A DNA stretch of 64,000 nt, taken from the NCBI GenBank assembly GCA_963753385.1, contig CAVWCC010000008.1:682001-746000 (forward strand). The letters run 5' to 3'. Positions 54,437-61,564 of this stretch are shown here, piece by piece (positions within the stretch are counted from its first letter, which is position 1; every line of letters starts with the position of its first letter). The notes beneath the pieces are model-generated. The model was not told the origin of the DNA, ran no database searches, and saw nothing but the letters and a program-made list of their open reading frames with translations. The stretch comes from JALZKA01 sp963753385 (GTDB lineage: Bacteria > Actinomycetota > Thermoleophilia > Solirubrobacterales > 70-9). The translations under genes were made by a program, and so were the position numbers.

Positions 54437-54455
54437 CGCTTTTCGTCCGAAGCGG
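54436..54455 (-). repeat. hp1 palindrome right of the integrase, inverted
   Basis: GCGCTTTTCGTCCGAAGCGG is hp1 on the reverse strand; its first base is the last base of the integrase stop codon. Confidence 0.8.
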
Positions 54456-54523
54456 CTATTCCGGGAATCCTCGTCCCTAGCGGCCGAGACTCCCGCATTC
54501 ACGCGAATGCGAAAGCGTCCCCC

Positions 54524-54742
54524 TCAGGCCGGGGCGCCGGCGTCGATCCAGTCACGGAAGCGCTGTACCCGTCGTCATCCCAGGGGCCGTCGCAAGGCAT
54601 CGACCCGTCGGCGAGCCGCTCGTAAATCGCCTCGGCGTTGCCCGTCACCTCCTCGTGCGAGGAGAGATCGAAACGCCCACGACATCTTTTCGACGTCCTC
54701 GGGGCGGAACAGAGGGCGGATGTCGGCTTCGAAACTCGCCAA
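54524..54742 (-). pseudogene. small conserved protein of unknown function, two frameshifts
   Basis: Read across frames on the reverse strand: SFEADIRPLFRPEDVEKMSW, then FDLSSHEEVTGNAEAIYERL and ADGSMPCDGPWDD, ending RDWIDAGAPA. This matches a short (about 75-100 aa) family I have seen as hypothetical proteins, often near oxidases, with a conserved MPCDGPW. One break is near 54670 (extra base), one near 54560. TTG at 54742 is the only nearby start. Confidence 0.55.
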
Positions 54743-54995
54743 GAGGGCCGCTCACGTCGCTTGGACTAAGGCCAACGAAAACGTATCGCGGCTGGTCCGT
54801 CAGAGCACCGCTCCGATGCTGCGCGGGGAAGGCGCCGCGAACGCCCGGGCGAGGATTCCTACTTACAGCGGCTGTGTACACGAAAGTGGCGATTGACGCA
54901 CGTCATCGTCCGGGCGGAGACTTGGTGGCACCGGGGTAGCGATCCCTCGGCGAAGGCGGGTTTCACGACCCGCACCTCAACCAAGAGGAGGAACC

Positions 54996-55172
54996 ATGCG
55001 GAGACGCAAGCTGGCCGCCCTTCTCCTGTCCGTCGGGGCCCTTGCCATCCCCGCCGCACCAGCGGTCGCGGATCCGGACTTCGGTCCAGGCAACAGCAGT
55101 AAGGGCCCGAACGACGGCGGAGCTAAGTGCCACCCGCCGGGCCAGACGGTGTTCGAGCCGGGCTGCAAGTAG
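54996..55172 (+). CDS. 58-residue secreted peptide
   Basis: MRRRKLAALLLSVGALAIPA forms a complete signal peptide, cleaved near APAVA-DPD. The mature part, about 33 residues, is Gly/Pro/Asn-rich (FGPGNSSKGPNDGGAK) with two Cys that could form one disulfide (KCHPPGQTVFEPGCK). A strong AAGAGGAGG lies 6-8 bases before the ATG. Function unknown; no family recognised. Confidence 0.65.
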   Translation: MRRRKLAALLLSVGALAIPAAPAVADPDFGPGNSSKGPNDGGAKCHPPGQTVFEPGCK

Positions 55173-55283
55173 CCCACGATTGAGATGCGCTGGGGCTCCA
55201 CGCCGGGGATTCCAATGACGAAGCCGCTGGCGCTGGCGGCGCCCTTCGCCTCGGGCCTGGCCTTCGCCCCTGGCACCGCGGCC

Positions 55284-55470
55284 AAGATCTACTGGACCAG
55301 CGACGGGGGTCGCGGTCGACAACTCGCACGTCTACTGGTCCCAGTTCAGTGTGATCGGGCGCGCCAATCTCAACGGCACCGGCGTGGACGAGTCGTTCAT
55401 GGACCGGACCGAGCCCTATGGGATCGCGGTCGGCGACACGCACATCTACTGGGCGACCCCCAGAGGCCGC
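55284..55470 (+). pseudogene. remnant of a YWTD-type beta-propeller
   Basis: AKIYWTSDG, then in another frame GVAVDNSHVYWSQFSVIGRA, NLNGTGVDESFM and YGIAVGDTHIYWATP. These are blades of a secreted low-density-lipoprotein-receptor-type propeller, cut and frameshifted at about 55306. No start or end remains. Confidence 0.65.
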
Positions 55471-55496
55471 AGGGTGCAGCGAAGGGAGTACAACGC

Positions 55497-57116
55497 GTGC
55501 CGGATCGCGGGCGCGCGCGGCGGTTGGTCACGCTGGCGCTCTCGCTTGGACTGGTGCTGCTCGCGCTCAGCGCCCCGGGCGACGCGCTGGCGCACAACGT
55601 CAACACCCCGGCGGGCCATCAGGCCGAGGACGAGGTCGTCCACGACGCGGCGACCGAGGAGCGGCTCAACAGAGAAACCCGGCTACGCTCGGCCGCCGAG
55701 TTGCACGAGACCGCCGCTGCAGTCGCGGCCGATCCCGGGCAGGTCGGGCGGTGGGGCCCGGTCGTCAACTGGCCCGTCGTCGGCGTCCACGTGGCCCTGC
55801 TCCCCAACGGCAAGGTCCTGGCCTGGGACTCCGTCGGGGACCGCGCGACCGAGACCTTTCCGGTGCACGACTTCACGCGAGCCACCGTCTATGACCCGGC
55901 CACGGGCACACAGACGCCGGTCAACGTCGATACGGGCTACAACATCTTCTGCGCCGGCTTCGCCCACCTGAGCGACGGTTCGCTGTTCATCGCTGGCGGC
56001 AACAAGGATGCTCAGCTCAATGGAATTGTCCAGACGCACCTGTTCAACCCGGCGAACAACGACTGGAGCCTCGGGCCCAACATGGCCGCCGGCCGCTGGT
56101 ATCCGTCGGTCACCCCGCTGACGAACGGCGAGATGCTGATCACGGAGGGCGGCCCAAACATCCCGGAGGTTCGCAAGACCGATGGCAGCCTGCGGAGACT
56201 GAGCACGGCTTCTCTCAACCTGCCGCTCTATCCCTGGCTGGACGTGGCGCCCGACGGTCGCGCCTTCTACTCCGGCCCCGATCAGACGCTGCGCGAGCTC
56301 GACCCCGCGGGCGGCGGCTCCTGGCAGAGCTTCGGCCAGCGCGACGCGATCAACCGCAGTTACGGCAGCCACGTCGTCTACGACGTCGGCAGGACGCTCG
56401 TGGCCGGCGGCGGCCCGTCGTCGAAGACCGCGCGCGTGATCAACACCAACCGGGCAAAGCCCCGGGTGTCCGCCACCTCGTCGATGGCCTTCGGCCGTCG
56501 CCAGCACAACCTGACCCTGCTCGCCGACGGCACCGTCCTGGCGACCGGCGGCAACTCGACCGGGGCCCCGCTCGTCGACATGAACGGCGGTGTCTACAAC
56601 GCGGAGCGCTGGAACCCCGCGACCGGTAAGTGGACCACCCTCGCGGCGCAGGCGGTGACGCGCCAGTATCACTCCACTGCGCTGCTGCTCCCCGACGGCC
56701 GCGTGCTCTCCTCGGGCGGCGGCATCTGCGGCACCTGCGACCAGGTCGGCTATCTGGCCAAGAACGCCGAGGTCTTCACGCCGCCGTATCTGTTCAAGAA
56801 GGACGGCTCCGGCGAGCTCGCGCCGCGTCCCAAGATCGCGGGCGCGCCCGGCACGATTAGCCACGGCACGTCGTTCCAGATCACCACCCCGAACGCCGCT
56901 TCGATCCGGAAGGTCGGGCTGGTGCGGCTGGGGTCCCAGACGCACTCGGTCGAGATGGAGGCGCGCTATCTCCCGCTCAGCTTCACGGCCGGAACCGGCA
57001 CCGTGACGGCAAGCGTCACCGCGAATGTGCACACCGCCGTCCCAGGCATCTACATGCTGTTCATCGTCGACTCCGACGGCGTCCCGTCGGTGGCGAAGAT
57101 GGTCAACCTGAACTAG
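55497..57116 (+). CDS. secreted galactose-oxidase-like copper radical oxidase
   Basis: 539 residues. The signal peptide is LVTLALSLGLVLLALSAPG. Kelch propeller and C-terminal DUF1929 domain (PGTISHGTSFQITTPNAAS). The metal and cofactor residues of galactose/glyoxal oxidases are all in place: Cys152 in IFCAGF and Tyr202 in GRWYPSV (thioether pair), Tyr391-His392 in QYHSTALLLPDGRVLSSGGG, and His483 in SQTHSVE. Such enzymes oxidise primary alcohols or aldehydes with O2, giving peroxide; Streptomyces GlxA is an example. GTG start after GGGAG. It overlaps a reverse-strand remnant at its end. Confidence 0.85.
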   Translation: MPDRGRARRLVTLALSLGLVLLALSAPGDALAHNVNTPAGHQAEDEVVHDAATEERLNRETRLRSAAELHETAAAVAADPGQVGRWGPVVNWPVVGVHVALLPNGKVLAWDSVGDRATETFPVHDFTRATVYDPATGTQTPVNVDTGYNIFCAGFAHLSDGSLFIAGGNKDAQLNGIVQTHLFNPANNDWSLGPNMAAGRWYPSVTPLTNGEMLITEGGPNIPEVRKTDGSLRRLSTASLNLPLYPWLDVAPDGRAFYSGPDQTLRELDPAGGGSWQSFGQRDAINRSYGSHVVYDVGRTLVAGGGPSSKTARVINTNRAKPRVSATSSMAFGRRQHNLTLLADGTVLATGGNSTGAPLVDMNGGVYNAERWNPATGKWTTLAAQAVTRQYHSTALLLPDGRVLSSGGGICGTCDQVGYLAKNAEVFTPPYLFKKDGSGELAPRPKIAGAPGTISHGTSFQITTPNAASIRKVGLVRLGSQTHSVEMEARYLPLSFTAGTGTVTASVTANVHTAVPGIYMLFIVDSDGVPSVAKMVNLN

Positions 57117-57292
57117 TCGCCGACCGTATCGCTCACGTCGCCCGGGGATACCCCGTCGTCCGGGAGCCGCTGCAGGCAGTGCCGTGGTGCGCCCAGCCGG
57201 TGGTCCAAGGCGTACAGAGATCGGATCGCTTCGGGTTGGTGCACGATCCCCCCGTAGATCCGCCGGACGATATTCACGTTCTCGTGCGACAC
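57113..57292 (-). pseudogene. SnoaL N-terminal remnant
   Basis: VSHENVNIVRRIYGGIVHQP is a SnoaL start; after about 20 residues the sequence no longer resembles the family. The box GCGAGATACTGCCCG and an hp1-hp2 pair precede it on the same strand. Confidence 0.6.
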
Positions 57293-57325
57293 CTCGCGGG
57301 CAGTATCTCGCGACGAGGAAAGCAC

Positions 57326-57366
57326 CGCTTTCCATGCAATGCGAAATAGCCGCTTTTCGTCCAAAG
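57326..57366 (-). repeat. hp1+hp2 pair, inverted
   Basis: CGCTTTCCATGCAATGCG (57326-57343) is hp2 and CCGCTTTTCGTCCAAAG (57350-57366) is part of hp1, both on the reverse strand, upstream of the SnoaL remnant. Confidence 0.75.
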
Positions 57367-57423
57367 TGCAGCATTCGGCTTCGCCGGGTATGGAATGGTG
57401 CGGGCTCCGATTGAGGAGGATCG

Positions 57424-57831
57424 ATGGGCTTGAACAGCTACAAGCTGAATGCGTTCATCGCGGTCGCCGACATGACGCGGGCGGAGGAGTTCTACGAGGG
57501 GAAGCTCGGTCTCGTGGCGGAACGGACCGACGCTGACGGAAGCAAGGTGTACGCGTCAGGCGGCGTCGAGTCGCTTGTCGTCTATCCGTCCCCGGACCAC
57601 GCCGGCCGGTCGACCGCAACCCTGGCGGCCTGGTACGTCGACGACATCGAGCGGGTGGTGGATGAGCTGACCGCGAACGGCGTGACCTTCGAGCAATACG
57701 AGGGTGAGCTCGAGAGCGGCTTCGACTACGGCACCGACGAGAAGGGGATCTCAGCCCGTGCCGGCGGCGGCAAGGTCGCCTGGTTCAAGGATCCCGACGG
57801 GAACCTCTTTTCGATCGAGGCTGATCGCTGA
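57424..57831 (+). CDS. VOC (glyoxalase) family protein
   Basis: 135 residues: LNAFIAVADMTRAEEFYEGK, TLAAWYVDDIERVVDELTAN, and KVAWFKDPDGNLFSIEADR with the usual terminal Glu ligand. It is not closely similar to the 53054 VOC protein. ATG after GAGGAGGATCG. Confidence 0.85.
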   Translation: MGLNSYKLNAFIAVADMTRAEEFYEGKLGLVAERTDADGSKVYASGGVESLVVYPSPDHAGRSTATLAAWYVDDIERVVDELTANGVTFEQYEGELESGFDYGTDEKGISARAGGGKVAWFKDPDGNLFSIEADR

Positions 57832-57880
57832 GACGACCTGGTCGGCTGCGCTCGGACGCTTTGGCCACCGCGGGAGATCC

Positions 57881-57898
57881 GCTCGTCGTCCGAAGCGG
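57881..57898 (-). repeat. degenerate hp1, inverted
   Basis: GCTCGTCGTCCGAAGCGG keeps one arm and the TCGTCCGAAGCGG core of hp1. Confidence 0.5.
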
Positions 57899-57941
57899 CA
57901 CTTCTGCTGTCACGCGAAAGCAGACGCCCCGCAGGAACTGA

Positions 57942-58393
57942 TCAGCTGCCCTGCTTGGTCAGCGTGATCTCCATCCACGGCTGCCAGTCCCCGGTGTCGC
58001 TGAGCAACTCCCAGTGCCCCGTGATGACGGAACCATCATCGCTGAAATGGCCGGTGAACCGGTTGGCCTTGCTGCGCATCCGCCAGGTGAGGCCCTCTCC
58101 CTCGTCGGTCAGGCTCGCCTCGTATGCCGCAGGCCCATCGCTGCCGAAGTACTGGGTGACGAACGAGCCTCGGTCGGGGTCGTGGCCGATGATCTCGGTC
58201 CCTGCGATCTTTTCCCCGCCGACCTTGGCGTCGACGATGTGCAAGAGCCCGAATCCACCTGGAGCCACTCGTAGGTGTCGATCGCATCGATCTTGGCGGC
58301 CGACGCTTCTGGCGTCTCAGTGGTCCATCCCTCCGTTTTCCACCTGCCGATCAAGACCTCAAGTCGCTCGTGCTCGGTGGCTGCCCGTTCCAT
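57942..58393 (-). CDS. DUF1579-like protein, frameshifted
   Basis: About 150 residues. The N-terminus is MERAATEHERLEVLIGRWKT, and after the break GGFGLLHIVDAKVGGEKIAG and WQPWMEITLTKQGS. Related proteins have a lipocalin-like beta barrel and unknown function. At about 58260 one base is missing (TGGCTCCAGG should read TGGCTnCCAGG), which would join WL to PGGFGLLHIV. ATG 58393 has AGGAGGA upstream. Confidence 0.7.
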
Positions 58394-58512
58394 CTCATTC
58401 CTCCTACGGTGCCACGAAGTGGCTAACTCGGCGTGCCGCAGCATCCAATCAAAGGCGCGCCCTCAGGGGCGAGGCCGCTTCGCGCGAATGGGAGAAGCGC
58501 CAGGATTTGTTG
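58394..58512. other. gap before the right island repeat
   Basis: No gene recognised. A hyphenated partial hp-like segment (GCCGCTTCGCGCGAATGGGA) near 58471 is too weak to call. Confidence 0.35.
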
Positions 58513-58606
58513 CGCTTTCCATGCGAAGCGGTCAAATCCACAGGCGCGTTGTTTGCGCTCAAAGGTCCGGCAGGGGATCGAGGAAGCCGCGTTGTGTGGC
58601 GAAAAG
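58513..58606. repeat. right inverted repeat of the island
   Basis: Contains the reverse complement of both blocks of 39091-39186: AAGCGGTCAAATCCACAGG (58526-58544) and GCCGCGTTGTGTGGCGAAAA (58586-58605). The inner end is an inverted hp2 (58513-58531). Confidence 0.8.
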
Positions 58607-58749
58607 CTGTCCGGGCAGGGAACAGAGACATGCAGGTCCGGGCTCCGGCCAGGCACGCCCTCTCCCCGTCCGGGCCGCTAGCGCCGTTGCCGGGCTAGCT
58701 CCGAGCTCGAGCCGCCACCGGCACCTCCACCGCCAGCGCCCGCATCTCC
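58607..58749. other. gap with no recognisable feature
   Basis: Nothing recognised between the island's right repeat and the photolyase fragment. Confidence 0.35.
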
Positions 58750-58916
58750 ATGTGTGGAGTGGCTGATTCGGGCAACGACGCCCGGCCGAACCGCGTGCTC
58801 AACCCGATCCGGCAGGCCCGCCTCGAGGCAGGGCGATTCACGAGCCCTGGAAGGCCGATCCGGCCGAGCGCGAGCGACTTGACTACCCGGAGCCGCTCGT
58901 GCCTCCGCCGAACTAG
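58750..58916 (+). pseudogene. C-terminal fragment of a DNA photolyase/cryptochrome
   Basis: VADSGNDARPNRVLNPIRQA matches the flavin-binding end of class I photolyases (AGTGxDxRPNRxLNP), and in another frame IHEPWKADPAERERLDYPEP matches the extreme C-terminus. The stretch between them is deleted and the rest of the gene is absent. The stop shares bases with the stop of the reverse SDR gene. Confidence 0.7.
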
Positions 58917-60406
58917 CCCTCCGCGGCCGTCGTCGCGAGCCTTCGCAGGAACCCCCGGGTCACCGTCCGGTGGATGCGCTGCTGGGTCTGCGCGTACACC
59001 CAGACCCCGACCCGTGCGGACGGGCCGGTGCCGCGGAGCCACGGATAGAAGTTTTGGACCTCCATGCGGACGTGGACGCGGCAGCGCCCGTCCGCTCCAT
59101 CGGCCGCCGCCACGGCAAGCCGCAGCGAGCCAGTGTCCCGCCCCTCCCGCGAGACCAGGATCCCGCGCTTGATTCGCCAGATGACCGAGCCGCGGTTCTC
59201 GGAGACCTCGTACTCGGGCGCGTGAAACCGCAACAGGACGAACGGACGGGCGATCAGCACTACGCACTGTTCGCCGCCGTCGGAGGTCACCCGGATCAAC
59301 CCGAGCGTCCAGCGGGTGATCAGCCGCCAGTAGGCGCGCGCCGCGCGCTCGAGGAAGCCCCGGTTCACGACGCTCGAGGCCAGCTCGTCGAGCCGCAGCT
59401 CGGCTTCCTGGACTGACTCGACCGCTCCGGTCCGTGGCACCTTGCTGAGCCGGTCCGAATAGAGCCGGAGCTCGGCGCTCATCGGGATCTTGACCTCAGA
59501 GTCCTCGGCGAGCGCCCGGCGGAGCGCCTCGGCGAACGACACCGGCTCGATGCCGAAGGGCTCCGCTCCCGACGGATCGGTGACGGTCGTGGGCGTGGAG
59601 AGCCCCTCGATCAGGGGCCTCGCGACCCCGGCGTCGACCGGGGTGACGAGGCCGATCCACAGCGACGAGAGCCAGGGGGTAAGCAGGGGCACGGGAACCC
59701 GGGGTCTCGGATTGGTCCTGAGCGCATGGGCCATCCGGTCGAGCATGTCACCGTAGGAGAGGACGTCGGGGCCGCCGATCTGGATCTCACGGCCCGTCGA
59801 CTCAGGCAGGTCGGGCGCCTTCTTCAGATAGGCGATCACGTCGTCCACAGCGATCGGCTGGGTCGGCGTCGAGAGCCATGACGGCGCGATCATCGCCGGC
59901 AGCCGCTGGACCAGGTAGCGGAGCGTCCGGTAGGACTCGCTGCGCGCTCCCACCACCATGGCCGCCCGGAAATAGGTGAGCGGTGGGGCGAGCTGTCGCA
60001 GGATCTCGGCTGTCTGCGCCCGGCTGCGCAGGTGCTTCGAGCGCGGCTGATCTCCGAGACCGCCGAGGTAGACCACCCGCTCGACCCCCTCCCGCTTGGC
60101 CATCTCGGCGAAGTTGCGCGCCGCCTCGCGCTCACGCTCCTCGAAGTCGCCCTCGCCGCCCCGTCCCATTCCGTGCACGAGGTAGTAGGCGACCTCGACG
60201 CCGTCGCCCGCGCCGCGCAGCGACTCGGCGTCGAGAACGTTTCCCTCGACCAGCTCGATCCCGCGTTCGGCGAGCTCGCCCACACGGCCCCTATCGCGCA
60301 CGAGGGCGCGGACCTGCCAACCGTGGTCGGCGAGGGCGTTGGCCAGCCGCCCGCCGATGAAGCCGGTGGCGCCCGTGACGAGAGCGGTGCGAGCGTCGGA
60401 ACCCAT
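58913..60406 (-). CDS. NAD(P)-binding SDR-like protein with C-terminal DUF2867-type domain
   Basis: 497 residues. The N-terminal atypical SDR is ALVTGATGFIGGRLANALAD, YYLVHGMGRGGEGDFEERER and FRAAMVVGARSESYRTLRYL. The C-terminal third (about 330-497) fits the DUF2867-type extension seen in this family: RAYWRLITRWTLGLIRV and RIKRGILVSREGRDTGSLRL. The start at 60406 places the cofactor motif nine residues in; the frame is open further upstream. Function unknown. Confidence 0.8.
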   Translation of the reverse strand: MGSDARTALVTGATGFIGGRLANALADHGWQVRALVRDRGRVGELAERGIELVEGNVLDAESLRGAGDGVEVAYYLVHGMGRGGEGDFEEREREAARNFAEMAKREGVERVVYLGGLGDQPRSKHLRSRAQTAEILRQLAPPLTYFRAAMVVGARSESYRTLRYLVQRLPAMIAPSWLSTPTQPIAVDDVIAYLKKAPDLPESTGREIQIGGPDVLSYGDMLDRMAHALRTNPRPRVPVPLLTPWLSSLWIGLVTPVDAGVARPLIEGLSTPTTVTDPSGAEPFGIEPVSFAEALRRALAEDSEVKIPMSAELRLYSDRLSKVPRTGAVESVQEAELRLDELASSVVNRGFLERAARAYWRLITRWTLGLIRVTSDGGEQCVVLIARPFVLLRFHAPEYEVSENRGSVIWRIKRGILVSREGRDTGSLRLAVAAADGADGRCRVHVRMEVQNFYPWLRGTGPSARVGVWVYAQTQQRIHRTVTRGFLRRLATTAAEG

Positions 60407-60507
60407 TAGGATCCGGGCATACCCGCTGAGGCGGCTCTCTGCGCGTCCAGCACGTACTCCGTCCGCTCCCGCCACGGGTGTTCGAGTGCTGATGAAACCC
60501 CGGAGCC

Positions 60508-60861
60508 TCAATCCGAATGTGCGAGCTTCTCGGCGACTTCCCCCGCCTCGCCAAGCTTCTCGACTAACCAGAAGCGGGAATGCTTCTTGACCACCGCCTC
60601 GACATCGTCGGCGACATGGTGGGGCGCGACCGCGAATCGGTTCGGCTCGGCACGGACCATCCTCCAGTCCTGGGGAGAGAGGGGGATGCGCTCCGCGCAG
60701 TCGTCTCGCCAGCACTCACATCGAAAGCCGGTCGCCTCAGCACGGCCGCTGACCCACTCGGCCCGTCGCTCATTAAGGCTTCGCGACCAGGACTCGTTGT
60801 GCGCGATGCGTTCCTCACGCGAGGCGAACGGAGGCTGGAAGGGGTCGATCACAGGCGTCAC
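60508..60861 (-). CDS. conserved hypothetical protein
   Basis: About 117 residues from GTG 60861 (ATG 60912 is also possible). SREERIAHNESWSRSLNERR, then CECWRDDCAERIPLSPQDW and RFAVAPHHVADDVEAVVKKH form a pattern I recognise as a recurring actinobacterial hypothetical protein with two conserved Cys. Function unknown. Confidence 0.6.
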   Translation of the reverse strand: MTPVIDPFQPPFASREERIAHNESWSRSLNERRAEWVSGRAEATGFRCECWRDDCAERIPLSPQDWRMVRAEPNRFAVAPHHVADDVEAVVKKHSRFWLVEKLGEAGEVAEKLAHSD

Positions 60862-60869
60862 GCTAGCGC

Positions 60870-60887
60870 TACTCCGACAGCCCTGCA
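60870..60887 (-). pseudogene. SnoaL C-terminal stub
   Basis: GCAGGGCTGTCGGAGTAG reads AGLSE-stop, the end of a SnoaL gene, isolated just upstream of the 60508 gene. Confidence 0.45.
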
Positions 60888-60948
60888 AATACCTACCAAA
60901 AAGGCACCCCAACCGGCTGGCGGGGGAACCAAAACCCGCGGCGGACGG

Positions 60949-61116
60949 TCAGTACCAGCGGCCCCGAGCGAAGCCCCCAAACGCGAGCAGTCCGATGAGC
61001 ACGACGATCAGGCCGCCCACGACGCTCCAAACGAACATCAGGACGATCCCGATGATGACGATGATGCCGCCGAGCGTTAGTCCGCCGGTTCCTCCGCGAT
61101 GTTCTGGTGTGGCCAT
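60949..61116 (-). CDS. 55-residue two-helix membrane protein
   Basis: MATPEHRGGTGGLTLGGIIV, then IIGIVLMFVWSVVGGLIVVL and IGLLAFGGFARGRWY-stop. Two hydrophobic segments, with a short polar N-terminus. A strong AAGGAGGAG lies about eight bases before the ATG. Resembles short actinobacterial membrane proteins (DUF6131-type) of unknown function. Confidence 0.7.
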   Translation of the reverse strand: MATPEHRGGTGGLTLGGIIVIIGIVLMFVWSVVGGLIVVLIGLLAFGGFARGRWY

Positions 61117-61179
61117 ACGTGTCTCTCCTCCTTGAGAGCGGGCGACGCCAGATTAACGTCGCGTCGGCACCCACGGCGC

Positions 61180-61248
61180 CTACTCCGACAGCCCGGCGGC
61201 TTCGAGGGCTTTTTCCCTCGAAGGGAATAGCTCCAGGCTGACGACGGA
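61180..61248 (-). pseudogene. SnoaL C-terminal remnant
   Basis: VVSLELFPSREKALEAAGLS-E then TAG: the last strand and tail of a SnoaL protein, without the rest. Confidence 0.6.
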
Positions 61249-61272
61249 GTCTCTCGCTCGCCTTGGTGCGCG

Positions 61273-61551
61273 CTAGTCCTGGAGCTCGGCAAGCGTGCGG
61301 TCCGCGGCCTGAGCGGCAGAGACCGCCCGCTCGACCAGCGAGCTCACCCCCTGCGAGGCGAGGCCGGGGGAGGGGAGGTCGAACGCCCGGGTCGCGAGCG
61401 AGGTTCGCTGGGCGAAACCGGCGTGGGTTCGCTTGCCGTGCGCGTAGGCCCGCTGCGCCGGGCGGAAGAGCTCGGCCTCGAGCCGGTCGGCCGCGGCGTC
61501 GGGCAGCTGCTCGAACGCCTCGCCCAGCACGGCGATCGCGAGCCGCTTCAC
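61273..61551 (-). CDS. small helical hypothetical protein
   Basis: 92 residues, GTG start. Mostly helical: KRLAIAVLGEAFEQLPDAAA and VERAVSAAQAADRTLAELQD. No family is recognised. It follows the 61565 gene by 13 bases on the same strand, so it is probably its operon partner. Confidence 0.55.
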   Translation of the reverse strand: MKRLAIAVLGEAFEQLPDAAADRLEAELFRPAQRAYAHGKRTHAGFAQRTSLATRAFDLPSPGLASQGVSSLVERAVSAAQAADRTLAELQD

Positions 61552-61564
61552 CGAATCGTCGCGG

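Noticed and set aside
39166..58531. hp1/hp2 as ordinary intrinsic terminators
   Set aside because: No T-runs follow, pairs lie upstream of genes as often as downstream, and the loop sequence (GGACGA, GCATGG) is conserved, which a terminator does not need.
39166..58531. hp1/hp2 as a CRISPR array
   Set aside because: Copies are separated by whole genes at irregular distances, occur in both orientations, and no cas genes are present.
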